Source: JAWPMT01 sp965267435 (GTDB lineage: Bacteria > Bacteroidota > Bacteroidia > Cytophagales > Cyclobacteriaceae). Taken from it: DNA of 64,000 bases. The notes beneath the pieces are model-generated. The model did not search any database and had not been told where the DNA came from. It saw only the letters and a program-made list of their open reading frames with translations. The stretch covers positions 3,658,001 to 3,722,000 of the forward strand of contig OZ253960.1 of NCBI GenBank assembly GCA_965267435.1, written 5' to 3'. Made by a program: the position numbers and the translations under genes. Position 1 is the stretch's first letter. Every line of letters starts with the position of its first letter. This document shows, piece by piece, positions 35,054-45,498 of this stretch.

Positions 35054-35761
35054 ATGGCAACAACGCAAGCTAGACATCCCGACGTCCGTGTCATCATTCC
35101 TGCATTTAACGAACAAAACGCTGTTGGCCTCGTCGTGGACGAGATTCCTGCGGGACTTGTCTCCGAGGTGATCGTCGTGGACAATGGCAGCACGGATGAT
35201 ACTTTTGAGATCGCGAGAAGCAAGGGTGCTACTGCCTTGAAGGAGGAGCGCAGAGGATATGGCAATGCGTGCCTGAAGGGCATCTCACATATCGCCGGCA
35301 GTGGTAGCAAGCCCGACATTGTAGTGTTTATCGACGGGGATCACTCGGACTACCCACAGCAAATGGCGAAAGTCATAGAACCAATCGTGAGGGACGATGT
35401 TGATATGGTTATCGGATCGAGGGTACAGGGCCAGAAAGAGCGAGGGTCTATGACTCCCCAACAAGTGTTTGGCAACTGGCTGGCAACCACCCTGATGAAA
35501 TGGCTGTATGGAACTAGTTACACAGACCTCGGGCCATTCAGGGCGATCAAATACGAAAGCCTGTTGAAAATCGATATGCAGGATAAGACGTACGGTTGGA
35601 CTGTAGAAATGCAGCTAAAAGCTGCGAAGCTGAAAATGAACACTGTGGAGGTACCCGTGGATTACCGAGTGCGCATCGGAAAATCCAAGGTATCTGGCAC
35701 TTTGAAGGGTACTGTCATGGCTGGTTACAAGATAATTGCGACAATATTTAAATATTTGTGA
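35054..35761 (+). CDS. GT2 family glycosyltransferase (polyprenyl-phosphate type)
   Basis: 235 residues, soluble GT-A fold. VRVIIPAFNEQNAVG opens the nucleotide-binding half, VIVVDNGSTDDT follows, and the DxD-type metal motif lies in VVFIDGDHSDYP. VIGSRVQG and the RIGKSKVSGT stretch near the C-terminus match dolichyl/undecaprenyl-phosphate sugar transferases (DPM1-like), which charge a lipid carrier at the cytoplasmic face. No membrane anchor. The stop overlaps the next gene's GTG alternative start, so they are co-translated. Likely first enzyme of an envelope glycan pathway with the three genes that follow. Confidence 0.87.
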   Translation: MATTQARHPDVRVIIPAFNEQNAVGLVVDEIPAGLVSEVIVVDNGSTDDTFEIARSKGATALKEERRGYGNACLKGISHIAGSGSKPDIVVFIDGDHSDYPQQMAKVIEPIVRDDVDMVIGSRVQGQKERGSMTPQQVFGNWLATTLMKWLYGTSYTDLGPFRAIKYESLLKIDMQDKTYGWTVEMQLKAAKLKMNTVEVPVDYRVRIGKSKVSGTLKGTVMAGYKIIATIFKYL

Positions 35762-35763
35762 CA

Positions 35764-37223
<1,460 letters not shown>

Positions 37224-37227
<4 letters not shown>

Positions 37228-38570
37228 CTGGAGGACTAAGCGTCTACCAAACGAAACAGGCCGCTTACACATTCTTTTTCATCTTTCTTGCCAGTATCAC
37301 GTTTCTGGGCAACGTAGTGGAGCGTCATGAGTCGGACTGGTTGCTGTTGACTTATGGCGTGGCGTTCTTCTCGTACTTCTGGATCATGAAGTTTTGCGAC
37401 CTGCCGGAGCGGACACTGATGATCCTGGGTGTGGCGACCAGATTGGGCCTCCTCTTCACGCTTCCCAAGTTGTCCGACGACTTTTATCGATTCATATGGG
37501 ATGGGATCGTCCTGACACACTTGGGCAACCCCTATGGGATCTTGCCCTCGGAGGCCATGGCGCAGGGGGTAGAGGGCTTGACACAACCCTTCTTCGAGAA
37601 ACTCAATTCACCGGGATACTATACCGTTTACCCCCCGCTGAACCAAGTGATCTTTTGGATCAGCACTTTGGTCGGTGGTTTTGAACGGCCCCTGGCCGCT
37701 GTCAACGTGATGCGCCTGCTACTTATCCTGGCCGACATTGCCTCTGTGTTACTGCTTCGTCGTGTACTGGCGATGCGTGCTGATGAGAAAGGTCGAGTCA
37801 TCAACGAGAAACTGGCTTATTGGTACTTCCTCAATCCGCTCGTGATCCTGGAATTCACCGGCAACCTGCACTTCGAAGGATTCGTCGTCTTCTTCCTCAT
37901 GCTGGGTATGCGCGCCTTTTATCGGCGTAATATCCTCGCCCAGGGATTGAGCTTCGCCGGGGCTGCGGCCACCAAGTTGTTGCCACTGATCTTCCTGCCG
38001 GCGCTTTTGTTTCGGGTGGGTATTCGCAAAGGCTTCCTGGTGTGCCTCATTGCAGTTGTTGGTGCGGGAATCACCTTTTTGCCGTTGTTTGGTGAAGCAT
38101 TGTATTCGGGTATTACCGCGAGCATTGGGCTGTACTTCCGGACGTTCGAGTTCAATGCCAGTATATACTTCCTCCTCCGTGAAGTGGGTTACGCCTTCAG
38201 AGGCTACAATATGATACAAACCATTGGGCCGTGGATGGCCATTGCGACTTTTGTGCTCATCATCGGATGGACCATGTACTCCGGGTGGAAGCGAAAGGAC
38301 ATCATGACGACGCTCCTCTTCACACTCTGCATCTACCTGGCCCTCACCACGACGGTACATCCCTGGTACATCATCACGCTGATCCCCTTTGGCATTGCGG
38401 CAGGCTACTACTTCCCAGTGGTGTGGACAGCGACGATATTCATTACCTACCTCGGCTACCAAAAGCAGGGCTATGACCTCTCTATGACCTGGATCTGGCT
38501 AGAGTACCTGGTGGTCATCGGATTCCTTATTTTTGAGGTGGTAAACAAGAGAAAACGTGCCACGTCTTAG
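37224..38570 (+). CDS. Multi-spanning GT-C-type glycosyltransferase
   Basis: 448 residues with about ten to twelve hydrophobic segments. The first periplasmic loop carries the acidic motif SDDFYRFIWDG, typical of GT-C enzymes (GT39/GT87-like mannosyltransferases) that use polyprenyl-phosphate sugars. HPWYI near residue 374 is another recurring GT-C motif. The upstream GT2 could make the lipid-linked donor for it. ATG overlaps the stop of the cellulose-synthase-like gene by 4 bp. Exact acceptor unknown. Confidence 0.82.
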
Positions 38571-39045
38571 GCTTATAATGCTTTGTTGGATCAGTCTGTC
38601 GACCACCTGCTGTGGTCAGGACAAGTTTGACAAGTATGTAAGCAAACTGTATGAGGGCACCGTACCCATTGTGAAGCAAGCCGAGGTGACGGAGGAACAG
38701 AATGTACTGTACCTGGACACGAGGTCAATGGAGGAATTCGAAGTCAGCCATATCGATGGGGCGCGGTTCATTGACTACGAGGCATTCGAGCCACAGGATG
38801 TGGCGGATATTCCGAAGGACACAACGATCGTGGTGTATTGCTCCGTCGGGTATCGAAGTGAGCGAATTGGCGAGAAGCTGCAGGAACTGGGTTTCACGAA
38901 TGTGCGGAACTTACACGGTGGCATTTTCGATTGGAAGAATAAAGACAATGAAGTGGTGAACATGTCCGGTGCACCTACCGACAGTGTTCATACGTATGAT
39001 CGCCTCTGGTCACGTTGGCTGGAGAAGGGCGTGAAAGTATATTAA
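38557..39045 (+). CDS. Exported rhodanese-domain protein
   Basis: 162 residues from a GTG, preferred over ATG 38578 because it gives the signal its basic n-region (PRLRL). The export signal ends around TTCCGQ; a Cys there could be lipidated. Rhodanese domain at about 35-140: LDTRSMEEFEVSHIDGAR, then active-site loop CSVGYRS with catalytic Cys near 91. Transfers sulfane sulfur or acts as a redox or scaffold module outside the cytoplasm. It overlaps the GT-C gene by 14 bp and so belongs to the glycosylation operon. Its role there is unclear. Confidence 0.83.
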   Translation: MPRLRLIMLCWISLSTTCCGQDKFDKYVSKLYEGTVPIVKQAEVTEEQNVLYLDTRSMEEFEVSHIDGARFIDYEAFEPQDVADIPKDTTIVVYCSVGYRSERIGEKLQELGFTNVRNLHGGIFDWKNKDNEVVNMSGAPTDSVHTYDRLWSRWLEKGVKVY

Positions 39046-39076
39046 CTGTAATTGAGCGAAATAGAATAGACAGAGA

Positions 39077-39715
39077 ATGGAAGGAACAGCTAGCAACTAC
39101 CTGATGGTCTTCGTCAAAAACCTGATCCCCGGGACGGTGAAGACACGATTGGCGGAAGACATCGGCATGGACGCGGCGATGGACGTGTACAAGGAGCTGC
39201 TCGACTATACGGCCGAAGTAGCGAACAAAGTCGAGGTCGACAAGGGGGTGTACTACTCCGAATACGTCGAACTATACGATGATTGGGACAACGACAAATA
39301 CGAGAAGCACGTGCAGGAAGGGCCTGGACTTGGAGAGAAGATGCTCCACGCCTTCACGGCGGCCTTCGAGAAGGGCTATCACAAGGTGGTGATCATCGGC
39401 AGTGACAATCTGGAGATCGAAAAGAAGCACATCGATCAGGCCTTCGTCGAGCTCAATAAGCACGATGTCGTCTTCGGCCCTGCCGCCGATGGCGGGTACT
39501 ACCTTCTGGGCCTCAACAATATCTTCCCCGCGCTCTTCGAAGAGAAGAACTACAGCCACGAGCATGTGCTTAACGAGGCGATCGACGAGGTAGAAAAATT
39601 TGGCATGACCTACAAGCTGCTGGACCAGCTCCATGATGTCGACACCATGGAGGACCTGAAGCGTGCCGGCTACGAAATCATCTATGAAGACGATCCGGAA
39701 GATGATGGGGTGTAA
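39077..39715 (+). CDS. DUF2064 glycosyltransferase-like protein
   Basis: 212 residues, cytoplasmic, GT-A-like nucleotidyl/glycosyltransferase fold of the DUF2064 (TIGR04282) family. Signatures: FVKNLIPGTVKTRLA near the N-terminus, VVIIGSDNLEIEKKHIDQAF in shortened form, and VFGPAADGGYYLLGL. Members usually sit beside GT2 genes, as here. The C-terminal DVDTMEDL is also typical. Fifth and last gene of the operon, 31 bp after the rhodanese. Its acidic composition is marked. Reaction unknown. Confidence 0.85.
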   Translation: MEGTASNYLMVFVKNLIPGTVKTRLAEDIGMDAAMDVYKELLDYTAEVANKVEVDKGVYYSEYVELYDDWDNDKYEKHVQEGPGLGEKMLHAFTAAFEKGYHKVVIIGSDNLEIEKKHIDQAFVELNKHDVVFGPAADGGYYLLGLNNIFPALFEEKNYSHEHVLNEAIDEVEKFGMTYKLLDQLHDVDTMEDLKRAGYEIIYEDDPEDDGV

Positions 39716-39761
39716 TTCCTAATCTTGGCTAAAGAGTCAAAGAGCGGTGAGGGCAACCAGT

Positions 39762-39845
39762 TGGCTAGTGACGCGTTCCAAACGCGCGACAGAGTCGGAG
39801 GACGTCACTTGTGGCCAAAGGCGCGACGTCCACGGAGGCGGCAAA
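39762..39845. repeat. Possible degenerate intergenic repeat
   Basis: This gene-free stretch after the DUF2064 gene carries GCTAGTGACG, CGAC, GTCGGAG and GTGGCC in the same order as the minus strand of 32780-32880. Spacing differs, so this is a weak by-eye match that needs an alignment. Confidence 0.25.
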
Positions 39846-39854
39846 GTATTTTTA

Positions 39855-40745
39855 TTATTGGTCCCCCACATTGGAAGCCATTCCCATAGCGATTTTCCAG
39901 TCACCATCTATTTTCTCAAATACCACTGATTCCCACATGTGCAACTTGTTATTTGGCTCCGCGTCAAAATAAAATACGAAATCTACTAGTCCCCACGCCA
40001 AGTCTCCGCCGCTCCCGACATTAATGGAGATGTCATTCTTGACGATTGAATACTTCATCCCCCTTCTCATCATATCTTCATACTTCTCTGAAAATTCATT
40101 CCAACCGTTTAACCATTCCCCAATTCCTGGATGAATCATCTGAAACCTCCCGGTTTGAACGAAGTATTTTGAGTAGGTATCCCAATCGCCCTTCATTCCA
40201 TACTCTGACATTTCAGTCCAAATTTCTCTTATTTCTTTTTCTTTCCTTGCAAGATCCACCTCGTCTGTTTGTCGAACCAACGTAGCGTAGTGGTTGATCT
40301 CTTTCCCGCCATTAATAAAACGTGTCGACATTTTCCAGGTGTTATTCGACCATGTCATTGATCTTTCTTGCAACAGATTATTGGTGTTCGGATCACGCAA
40401 CTCAAGAATTAGCGCGTTGGAATTGTCAAAGTATCCAATATGAGTATCCACAACCCCAAGAGTATTCACCTCAAATACCTGCACTTGATTTGTTGATTCA
40501 GAATAGCCCCACATGGCGTTAGCTTCATAGTAAGTATCATCAGCCCCCTGTTTCCAGGAACTGTAAATGCCGCGGCCTTCAGCAATAGAAGTCACTATCA
40601 CCGTACCCTCAGGTGGATCGTTAAATGAACTTTCAATCACTGTCCAAGTACCAGTCAACTCCTGCAACCGGTCAATAGGTGTCTGCGCATTAGCACATAG
40701 CCTAATGAAGACTGCTGCGCTTGTAAATAGTATTCTATTCTTCAT
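39855..40745 (-). CDS. Secreted SnoaL-like protein
   Basis: 296 residues with a signal peptide ending at NA before Gln. Residues about 25-150 form a beta-rich lipocalin-like half (LQELTGTWTVIESSF, then EGRGIYSSWKQG). Residues about 165-296 are a SnoaL/DUF4440 cone fold: EKEIREIWTEMSEYGMKGD, HPGIGEW, ending AWGLVDFVFYF...VFEKIDGDWKIAMGMASN. Such domains bind small hydrophobic molecules, and many have no known reaction. Codon use is more AT-rich than in its neighbours, hinting at a different origin. Monocistronic. Confidence 0.75.
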   Translation of the reverse strand: MKNRILFTSAAVFIRLCANAQTPIDRLQELTGTWTVIESSFNDPPEGTVIVTSIAEGRGIYSSWKQGADDTYYEANAMWGYSESTNQVQVFEVNTLGVVDTHIGYFDNSNALILELRDPNTNNLLQERSMTWSNNTWKMSTRFINGGKEINHYATLVRQTDEVDLARKEKEIREIWTEMSEYGMKGDWDTYSKYFVQTGRFQMIHPGIGEWLNGWNEFSEKYEDMMRRGMKYSIVKNDISINVGSGGDLAWGLVDFVFYFDAEPNNKLHMWESVVFEKIDGDWKIAMGMASNVGDQ

Positions 40746-40840
40746 GATGAAAAAGTTAGGTATATACTCACACGACCTTAATAAGCACCCTCAGCCGGCC
40801 TCATCCCAAGTTAACGCCCCTTCAATACAGCCTCAACAAT

Positions 40841-42097
40841 CTAAAAATACTGCCCAATGCCTATCACAAATCCACGATGCCGTGGTGAAATAACCTCCAC
40901 GCCATAGTCTATCCTAAGAATGGCATTGAAGATCTCTTTATGAATGAAGCGGGCACCAGCACCGCAAAACCATAGGAAGTTGTCGGGATCGACCAGTTCG
41001 CTGAGCTCGCCGCCGGGCGTTCGCCAGGTGCCGAAATCGGAGAAACCCACGAGTTGGAGTGCCAGCTTTTGGCCTTCGAAGACAGCATGGCGGTATTCAT
41101 TATTCATCGTGACCACCGCTGTGCCTCGGTCCACACGATTGCCCACACCACGAATGTTGACGTAGCTGTCAAGTACGAATGGCGCGAAAGGCGTGTCGTG
41201 ATTGCTGGAGATCCCCACCCGCCAGCGGTTGCCAATGTTCCCTGATCGTCCTACACGATGAAACATCCTGAAGTCATCAAAGATGATCTGGAACGCAGGA
41301 TCGCCGTCATAGGAGAACACCGCTTCGACGTTGAGCGTATTTCGGATGCCTTTGAGATAGAAGTAGTGATAGTTGAGCTTGTTGAGCCGGTAGATGACTT
41401 TCACCAACTGCTTTTGTGTCATTTCGTGCTGGGGAGCGCCTTCAATAGGAGCTTCATCCACCCGGTTGTACTCCTCGGTGAAGTAAGCCGTGCTCAATTC
41501 AACATTACTCAAAAAGTTGAAGTGATAGAGGACGCCCGCCCCATACGTGAAGTTATCGTAGTTGTAGTACGCGGTACCATCATCAAAGAAAAGCGGTTCC
41601 TCCGTGGACCACTTGACGAAGTTGAGCAGCATGCTCCACTTGGTTTTGTTCATCCGATTGAGGAACAGCGAGGCCGAGACCGAACTACGGTCGTAGTACT
41701 GGTAATAGGTCAGAAACTTATGCCCCCGGCCTAACATATTGGCCTCCGTCACGCCGACGAGAAACCAGACATTGTCCTCCACCCCTCCAAAGTTGATGAT
41801 GGGTAGTAGGGTGCGAACTTCCTGGCATTGGAACGTCACCGTCGCCCCCTTCGCATCATGAACTATTGCTACCTCGGCATTGGCCAGCATCTCGAGATTG
41901 GCCAGACGCTGCCGGTCAGCCTCCAGGACCAATGAGTCCAATTGGTCCCCTACTCCCGTTTGCACAAACTGCTCAACGAAGTCCTCCTTGGTTTTTTCCA
42001 ACCCCTCGAACTTCACCTCTCTCACGAGCACCTGAGCAGTGGTTAGGCAGGAGCCAAATAGTAATAGAAACCCAGCATAAAGGCGGACAAGGTGCAC
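40841..42097 (-). CDS. Short Omp85-superfamily outer membrane protein
   Basis: 418 residues. Signal peptide ending at TTA before Gln. One N-terminal POTRA-like domain (VREVKFEGLEKTKEDFVEQFVQTGVGD, shown shortened: VREVKFEGLEKTKEDFVEQF) is followed by a region rich in amphipathic beta strands with aromatic girdle residues, ending in GQYF with terminal Phe, the BamA recognition signal. BamA itself has five POTRA domains and about 800 residues, so this is not BamA; it resembles single-POTRA surface antigens (D15-like). The gene downstream of the same operon order starts 9 bp upstream (42107 stop), also an outer membrane barrel. Confidence 0.82.
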   Translation of the reverse strand: MHLVRLYAGFLLLFGSCLTTAQVLVREVKFEGLEKTKEDFVEQFVQTGVGDQLDSLVLEADRQRLANLEMLANAEVAIVHDAKGATVTFQCQEVRTLLPIINFGGVEDNVWFLVGVTEANMLGRGHKFLTYYQYYDRSSVSASLFLNRMNKTKWSMLLNFVKWSTEEPLFFDDGTAYYNYDNFTYGAGVLYHFNFLSNVELSTAYFTEEYNRVDEAPIEGAPQHEMTQKQLVKVIYRLNKLNYHYFYLKGIRNTLNVEAVFSYDGDPAFQIIFDDFRMFHRVGRSGNIGNRWRVGISSNHDTPFAPFVLDSYVNIRGVGNRVDRGTAVVTMNNEYRHAVFEGQKLALQLVGFSDFGTWRTPGGELSELVDPDNFLWFCGAGARFIHKEIFNAILRIDYGVEVISPRHRGFVIGIGQYF

Positions 42098-42106
42098 ACA
42101 AGCAAG

Positions 42107-42964
42107 TTACTGATTGACTATCCGCACACCAAAATTGAAGGTCTGACCCGCACCAGATCCCTCACTTCCATCGATAAAGTTGGTGTAGAGGGCCTCCAGC
42201 TCGATTTTATTGGGAATCAATTGATACTTCAGTCCAAGGCCCGCTTGCACGAAGTAGGAATAGAAGCCCTCCGCCTTTTGCTCGACATCATTATAGTGAG
42301 TAGGGAAATACTCTGCCATACCATAGGCGGTCCAGCGCGACGTGGGGAAGTAGTTGAAGAAAACGCTCGTCTGTGTTTGCAGGAAGTTATTTTCCCTGAA
42401 AGAATCACGAACGAAGTGATACCAGAAGGCCTGTTGGAAAAACAGCTGGAAGTCCGTGCCAATTGGCAGATCGAAGAAGAACTGATTCAACCACAGCGCA
42501 GTCCGATCAAACTCCAAAAACAGAAAAGGCTTCTCCGCATCGGGTGCTCTGCCTTCGAGATCGTCCGCCAAGGAGAAAAGCACGGTGCTCTGAATGGACA
42601 GTCGCCGCACTGACTTGAAAGGTGCGATCTTGATCTTAGGCCCAAAGCCAGTGATGGCCGTACGGGAAGTGAACTCACCATTCTCAAGATTGACGTTTTT
42701 GACCCACAGATCTGCACCAATATTAATCTGGTCGTTCAGACCATAGAGAAATTGATTGATGGATGTGAAGTAAGATTCGCGACCTCGGCCCGTCTCTACC
42801 TTCTTCCCATCATTGAAGGCCTTGGTCTGGGAATAAAGGTTTTGAAAGCTCTTGAGCTCCCACGCACCTCGGTCAAATAATATGGAAGGAGTATAACCCT
42901 GCAGGTTTTGTGCGCCCAACACCAGTGTGGAGCAAACGCCCAATAGCGTCAAAAATGATTTCAT
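42107..42964 (-). CDS. Outer membrane beta-barrel protein, unknown function
   Basis: 285 residues from the ATG at 42964, which starts a signal peptide (MKSFLTLLGVCSTLVLG) ending at GA before Gln; an ATG at 43015 would add 17 residues ahead of it. The mature protein alternates hydrophobic and polar residues with many aromatics (FLFLEFDRTALWLNQFFFD) and ends FNFGVRIVNQ, the pattern of an outer membrane barrel. The short Omp85-type gene follows 9 bp downstream, so the pair may form one complex. No family recognised. Confidence 0.78.
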   Translation of the reverse strand: MKSFLTLLGVCSTLVLGAQNLQGYTPSILFDRGAWELKSFQNLYSQTKAFNDGKKVETGRGRESYFTSINQFLYGLNDQINIGADLWVKNVNLENGEFTSRTAITGFGPKIKIAPFKSVRRLSIQSTVLFSLADDLEGRAPDAEKPFLFLEFDRTALWLNQFFFDLPIGTDFQLFFQQAFWYHFVRDSFRENNFLQTQTSVFFNYFPTSRWTAYGMAEYFPTHYNDVEQKAEGFYSYFVQAGLGLKYQLIPNKIELEALYTNFIDGSEGSGAGQTFNFGVRIVNQ

Positions 42965-43065
42965 AAAGGAATAAGTCATGAATAAATCGAATAGTCTCGG
43001 AACCCTATACTCCATTGAGTCACCTAATGATGCCCCGCGAGTAGTCCGCTCCTTGACATTCGGGC

Positions 43066-43746
43066 TTAAACCAATTTATCCATGTCCCTGATGAGAATGC
43101 GCCTTCGGTCAAAGTTGATGATGTTTTCATCCCTCAGCTCATTCATGACGGTCGTGACAGTCTGACGCGAGGTGCCTGTGAGGCTCGCTATGTCCTTGTG
43201 TGTGAGGTGGTTTTTGATCATCATTTCGAAGCCAACCTTCTGTCCTCTCTCATGGGCCATTTCCCGCAGGAAGTCAACAATCCTCGTACGGGCATCTTTG
43301 AATACCAACGACTCGATCTTGCGCTCCATCTTCCGCAGTCGGAAGCCGATGATCTTTAATATTTTAAAGCTCAACACCTGGTTGTCCTTCATGAGGTCCT
43401 GCAGATCGTCCACGGTCATCGGACAGATGCGCGTGTTGTCATCCATGGCCACGGCGAAGTCCTCCCGCTTCTCTTCCCCGGCCAATGACAACTCCCCAAA
43501 AAGTTCGCCGCGCGACAGAATCGCCTTCACTATTTCCTTCCCGTCACTGGTAAAGGTGCCGACCTTCACTCGACCCTGCGAGACCATGTACACGTTCTCC
43601 GATGGCTCCTCGGGGAAATAGATGTATTCATCTTTCTTGAATATGTTGGGATTGTGTTTGTCTTCCAGGGAAGGGCTCTTCGTTGGGCAAAGCAGTTCAA
43701 AGAGGTCTGAATCCTCGAAATACCAAATGTTGGACTTGTCATTCAT
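43066..43746 (-). CDS. Crp/Fnr-family transcriptional regulator
   Basis: 226 residues. Cyclic-nucleotide-binding-like beta roll at about 30-140 (EPSENVYMVSQGRVKVG, GELFGELSLAG), long dimer helix, then a winged HTH with THKDIASLTGTSRQTVTTVMNEL. The Arg/Ser pair that binds cAMP phosphate is not clear, and there are no N-terminal Cys for an Fe-S cluster, so the signal is unknown. Divergent from hemJ-SCO1-cytochrome c; a respiratory or redox role is suggested by that context only. A palindrome over its own promoter suggests autoregulation. Confidence 0.88.
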   Translation of the reverse strand: MNDKSNIWYFEDSDLFELLCPTKSPSLEDKHNPNIFKKDEYIYFPEEPSENVYMVSQGRVKVGTFTSDGKEIVKAILSRGELFGELSLAGEEKREDFAVAMDDNTRICPMTVDDLQDLMKDNQVLSFKILKIIGFRLRKMERKIESLVFKDARTRIVDFLREMAHERGQKVGFEMMIKNHLTHKDIASLTGTSRQTVTTVMNELRDENIINFDRRRILIRDMDKLV

Positions 43747-43763
43747 CTGTGTGAACAGAAAAT

Positions 43764-43803
43764 TTTAGTAACTAAAGATATGTAAAACTTGTCTCCACGG
43801 CAA
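43764..43803 (-). promoter_or_regulatory. crp-family promoter with overlapping palindromic operator
   Basis: On the minus strand TTG (43801-43803), a 20-bp spacer and TATCTTTA (43773-43780, 7 of 8 to TAnnTTTG) lie 26 bp before the ATG at 43746. The perfect palindrome TTTAGT-A-ACTAAA (43764-43776) overlaps the downstream end of the -7 box, as expected for a repressor or autoregulatory site. Confidence 0.45.
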
Positions 43804-43856
43804 TTGTGCTGAATTTTTGAAACTCAACTTGTTTACCATCAGTTTTCTTTCCAAGA

Positions 43857-44405
43857 ATGGACTATTTAAGCCTCAAGGCACTGCACATCATCTTCATCGT
43901 CACCTGGTTTGCCGGTCTCTTTTACATCGTGCGACTGTTCATCTATCAGACGGAAGCACTTGAAAAACCGGAACCAGACCGGAGCATTCTTCATGCGCAA
44001 CTGAGCAAGATGACCAGGTTGCTATGGTATGTGATCACCTGGCCTTCGGCGGTTATCACTCTCATATTTGGTGCTGGCTTATTGATTGTCCAGCCTTCCT
44101 GGCTCTCGTTGCCGTTCATGCACATCAAGCTCTTGTTTGTCCTAGTACTGTACCTCTACCACTTTGGTTGCCATTCCATTTACCTCCAACTACAAAAGGG
44201 TGTAACAAAGTTCTCTTCGACGCAATTGAGGATCTGGAATGAGGTCGCCACGATCATCCTGGTAGCGGTGGTCTTCCTTATCGTGAAGAAAGACCAAATC
44301 AGTTGGCTTTGGGGCACATTGGGTATTATTGCGTTCGCAATTGTGCTGATGCTGGCAGTCAGGATTTACAAGCGTATCAGGGAATCAAAAACAGATCAAA
44401 ACTAA
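43857..44405 (+). CDS. hemJ: HemJ-like protoporphyrinogen oxidase
   Basis: 182 residues with four to five hydrophobic helices. The start LKALHIIFIVTWFAGLFYIVRLFIYQ is the HemJ (UPF0093) signature in slightly longer form, with the conserved His near residue 10 and Arg near 26 that bind heme and substrate. HemJ oxidises protoporphyrinogen IX at the inner membrane in heme synthesis. Length is a little above the family norm of 140-170 because of a basic C-terminal tail. It lies 4 bp upstream of the SCO1 gene; the operon makes sense as heme/copper supply to a respiratory oxidase. Confidence 0.85.
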   Translation: MDYLSLKALHIIFIVTWFAGLFYIVRLFIYQTEALEKPEPDRSILHAQLSKMTRLLWYVITWPSAVITLIFGAGLLIVQPSWLSLPFMHIKLLFVLVLYLYHFGCHSIYLQLQKGVTKFSSTQLRIWNEVATIILVAVVFLIVKKDQISWLWGTLGIIAFAIVLMLAVRIYKRIRESKTDQN

Positions 44406-44409
44406 GCAT

Positions 44410-45060
44410 ATGAGAAGGATCAAATCACTGGTCTGGGTGATAGTGGCGCTCGGCTGCTCGGACGTCCAGAAGGGCTACGAACTGAAGGTTTACGGACGCA
44501 GTGAGATAGTGGAGAGGGTCGAGAATGGGGAGACGGTGTATGATACCATACCCCACACGATCTCCAGTTTTCAGTTTGTCAACCAGGATTCCGCCATCGT
44601 TACGAATGAGACCTTTGAGGATAAGGTCTACGTGGCTGACTTCTTCTTCACCAGTTGCCCCACCATATGCCCGATCATGAAGCAACAGATGCTCCGTATC
44701 TACGAGGCGTATGAAGATAATCCAGAGGTAGCACTGCTCTCACATACCATTGATCCCGAGTACGATACCGTGGCCCTGCTCAAAAACTACGCAGAAGCAC
44801 TGGCAGTGAGCAGTGAAAAATGGCACTTCGTCACAGGTGATCAGGATGAAATCTATGACCTCGGCGAGAAGAGTTATATGTCAGTAATGGCCGAGGACGA
44901 TCAGGCACCCGGGGGGTTCATTCATTCCGGCGCAATTATTCTCGTAGACAAGGACCGCAGAATCCGGTCTGTGCTTGACGGTACCAAACCCGAGCAAGTT
45001 GATATCATGATCAGCGACATTGATAGGCTGCTCAAAGAGTACGCGAAAGATGAGGAGTAG
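44410..45060 (+). CDS. SCO1/SenC-family copper chaperone
   Basis: 216 residues. The N-terminus is a weak lipoprotein signal (VALGCS, Cys16). Thioredoxin-like fold with copper-binding TSCPTICPIM and the distal His in GFIHSGAI, the three ligands of SCO proteins, which deliver copper to the CuA site of cytochrome oxidase. Length and motif order are normal. Located between hemJ and a cytochrome c gene, whose start overlaps its last 11 bp. Confidence 0.92.
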   Translation: MRRIKSLVWVIVALGCSDVQKGYELKVYGRSEIVERVENGETVYDTIPHTISSFQFVNQDSAIVTNETFEDKVYVADFFFTSCPTICPIMKQQMLRIYEAYEDNPEVALLSHTIDPEYDTVALLKNYAEALAVSSEKWHFVTGDQDEIYDLGEKSYMSVMAEDDQAPGGFIHSGAIILVDKDRRIRSVLDGTKPEQVDIMISDIDRLLKEYAKDEE

Positions 45061-45496
45061 GCTTCTAATTGGCCTGCTGGTCCTATCTGCTCTGTGGAGT
45101 TGCGGTCCGTTGGGGAGTCAGGACGGTATGGACCGATCCACTCGCATCAAGTTTGAACAGTATCTCGCCAAAGGAGAAAGCCTGTACGACGTCTATTGCA
45201 TCAACTGTCATCAGGACAGGGGGCAGGGGCTAGCACAACTCTACCCGCCACTTGCCGAGTCTGACTACTTGCTGGCGGACATCCCTCGTGCTGCGTGTAT
45301 CATCAAAAATGGACAGATGAAGGAGATAGTAGTAAATGGCACTACGTACCACCAAATGATGCCAGGGCTGCCATCGCTTACCAATCTCGAGATTGCCGAG
45401 ATCCTCACTTTCGTCACCAATTCATGGGGCAATGAAGCCGGCCTTCAGTCAGTAAAGGAGGTAGAAAAATGGCTACAGAATTGTGAAGAAGAGTAG
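45050..45496 (+). CDS. Lipoprotein c-type cytochrome
   Basis: 148 residues from the ATG at 45050, which opens a lipoprotein signal (LSALWSC, Cys17); an upstream ATG at 45020 lies inside the SCO1 gene and would spoil it. One heme attachment site CINCHQDRGQG near residue 50 and distal Met candidates in MMPGLP. Electron carrier on the periplasmic side, probably feeding the oxidase served by the SCO1 protein. Start overlaps SCO1 by 11 bp, so the three-gene operon hemJ-SCO1-cytochrome is translationally coupled. Confidence 0.87.
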   Translation: MRSRLLIGLLVLSALWSCGPLGSQDGMDRSTRIKFEQYLAKGESLYDVYCINCHQDRGQGLAQLYPPLAESDYLLADIPRAACIIKNGQMKEIVVNGTTYHQMMPGLPSLTNLEIAEILTFVTNSWGNEAGLQSVKEVEKWLQNCEEE

Positions 45497-45498
45497 GT

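Noticed and set aside
37749..38462. Minus-strand ORF of 237 codons antisense to the GT-C gene
   Set aside because: The opposite strand encodes a well-supported membrane transferase; this translation is Gln/Glu/Arg-rich shadow sequence.
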